Below, one piece after another: positions 63,645 through 64,000 of a stretch of DNA of 64,000 nucleotides. This DNA is from Streptomyces sp. V2I9 (lineage in GTDB: Bacteria > Actinomycetota > Actinomycetes > Streptomycetales > Streptomycetaceae), in contig NZ_JAUSZJ010000002.1 in NCBI RefSeq assembly GCF_030817475.1, forward strand, positions 1,169,501-1,233,500. The letters run 5' to 3'. Every line of letters starts with the position of its first letter. Position 1 is the stretch's first letter. The notes beneath the pieces are model-generated. The model did not search any database. It saw only the letters and a program-made list of their open reading frames with translations, and was not told the origin of the DNA. The position numbers and the translations under genes were made by a program.

Positions 63645-64000
63645 GAGCTGCCCCCGTCGTCCTCTTCGATGATCTCTCCTGTGGCCGTGTTCACGGCAGG
63701 TGCCGCGGGAGTGGTCGAGGCGAGGGCGGCGGCCACCGATTCCGCCGTCCTTCGCCCTATCCCGGGGACCTCGCAGATCTCGTCGATTGTCGCCTGCCGG
63801 AGCTTCTTCACCGAGCCGAAATGCTTGATCAGGGCCTGCTTCCGGGTCTCGCCGAGGCCGGCCACGTCGTCGAGGGGGCTGGAGCGGAGGCGCTTGGCGC
63901 GTTTGGCGCGCTGGTAGGTGATGGCGAAACGGTGGGCCTCGTCCCGGACGCGCTGGAGGAGGTAGAGGCCCTCGCTGGAGCGGGGCAGGACGACGGGATC
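63641..64000 (-). CDS. uvrC: Excinuclease ABC subunit C, C-terminal part only
   Basis: 119 residues are visible; the frame is open to the window edge. It has the RNase H-like end ([31 protein letters not shown]) with RDEAHRFAI typical of UvrC, then the helix-hairpin-helix domain ([44 protein letters not shown]) and a short acidic tail. Nucleotide excision repair nuclease. Its stop overlaps the rapZ start. The GTG at 63865 is an internal Val, not the start. Confidence 0.96.
   Translation of the reverse strand, partial: DPVVLPRSSEGLYLLQRVRDEAHRFAITYQRAKRAKRLRSSPLDDVAGLGETRKQALIKHFGSVKKLRQATIDEICEVPGIGRRTAESVAAALASTTPAAPAVNTATGEIIEEDDGGSS

Overview
The window is a very GC-rich actinobacterial chromosome segment, almost certainly from Streptomyces. 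Signs of this are the extreme third-position GC bias, GTG and even TTG starts, ATGA/GTGA gene overlaps, the sporulation regulator WhiA next to YvcK and RapZ, an RbpA paralogue, OpcA beside Zwf, and an ectABCD cluster followed by suf, pentose-phosphate and lower-glycolysis clusters. From memory this resembles the SCO1860 to SCO1953 part of the S. coelicolor core chromosome with the middle shortened. Both ends are cut: a secreted wall-anchored-type protein at the left edge (C-terminus missing) and uvrC at the right edge (N-terminus missing).

Layout. 0-3.6 kb: secreted protein, amidohydrolase and class V aminotransferase. 3.9-7.3 kb: ectABCD for ectoine and 5-hydroxyectoine, closed by a strong hairpin. 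7.4-25.5 kb: accessory-like genes, including two glyoxalase-fold (VOC) fusion proteins, an Old Yellow Enzyme with its divergent MarR regulator, a DsbA/FrnE protein, an ArsR-type regulator, a small four-cysteine secreted protein, a membrane protein plus two-component system, a PbpA-type transpeptidase, an MFS transporter, a double TerD protein and a large acidic protein of unknown function. 25.5-33.1 kb: a monooxygenase-like gene behind a probable SoxR box, convergent dapA and dapD, an MFS protein, an HxlR-peroxiredoxin fusion, a TetR/SMR pair and a membrane protein. 33.2-40.2 kb: the suf operon sufR-B-D-Rieske-C-S-U-DUF59, followed by a frameshifted VOC gene whose start lies inside the operon terminator. 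40.4-44.6 kb: an ABC exporter, heme A synthase, a conserved small protein and heme O synthase. 44.9-51.5 kb: tkt-tal-zwf-opcA-pgl. 51.6-56.3 kb: a VOC protein, an unknown protein and two PH-domain membrane proteins in an operon with pgi. 56.4-60.4 kb: rbpA paralogue, secG, tpiA-pgk and gap. 60.7-64 kb: whiA-yvcK-rapZ-uvrC in one overlapping operon.

How the genes work together. The right half joins the oxidative and non-oxidative pentose phosphate pathway, entry into glycolysis (pgi) and the triose-phosphate steps (tpiA, pgk, gap) with YvcK, RapZ and WhiA, which link carbon metabolism, the cell envelope and sporulation. The suf operon supplies Fe-S clusters, and the heme O/heme A synthases supply cytochrome oxidase. 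Redox and stress themes recur: SufR, a possible iron box, a probable SoxR box, OYE/MarR, a regulator-peroxiredoxin fusion, a DsbA-like protein and the osmoprotectant cluster.

I found no CRISPR array, insertion sequence, prophage, tRNA or rRNA. No wholly new system is evident. The most interesting signals are regulatory sites and unusual gene fusions, listed in the findings.
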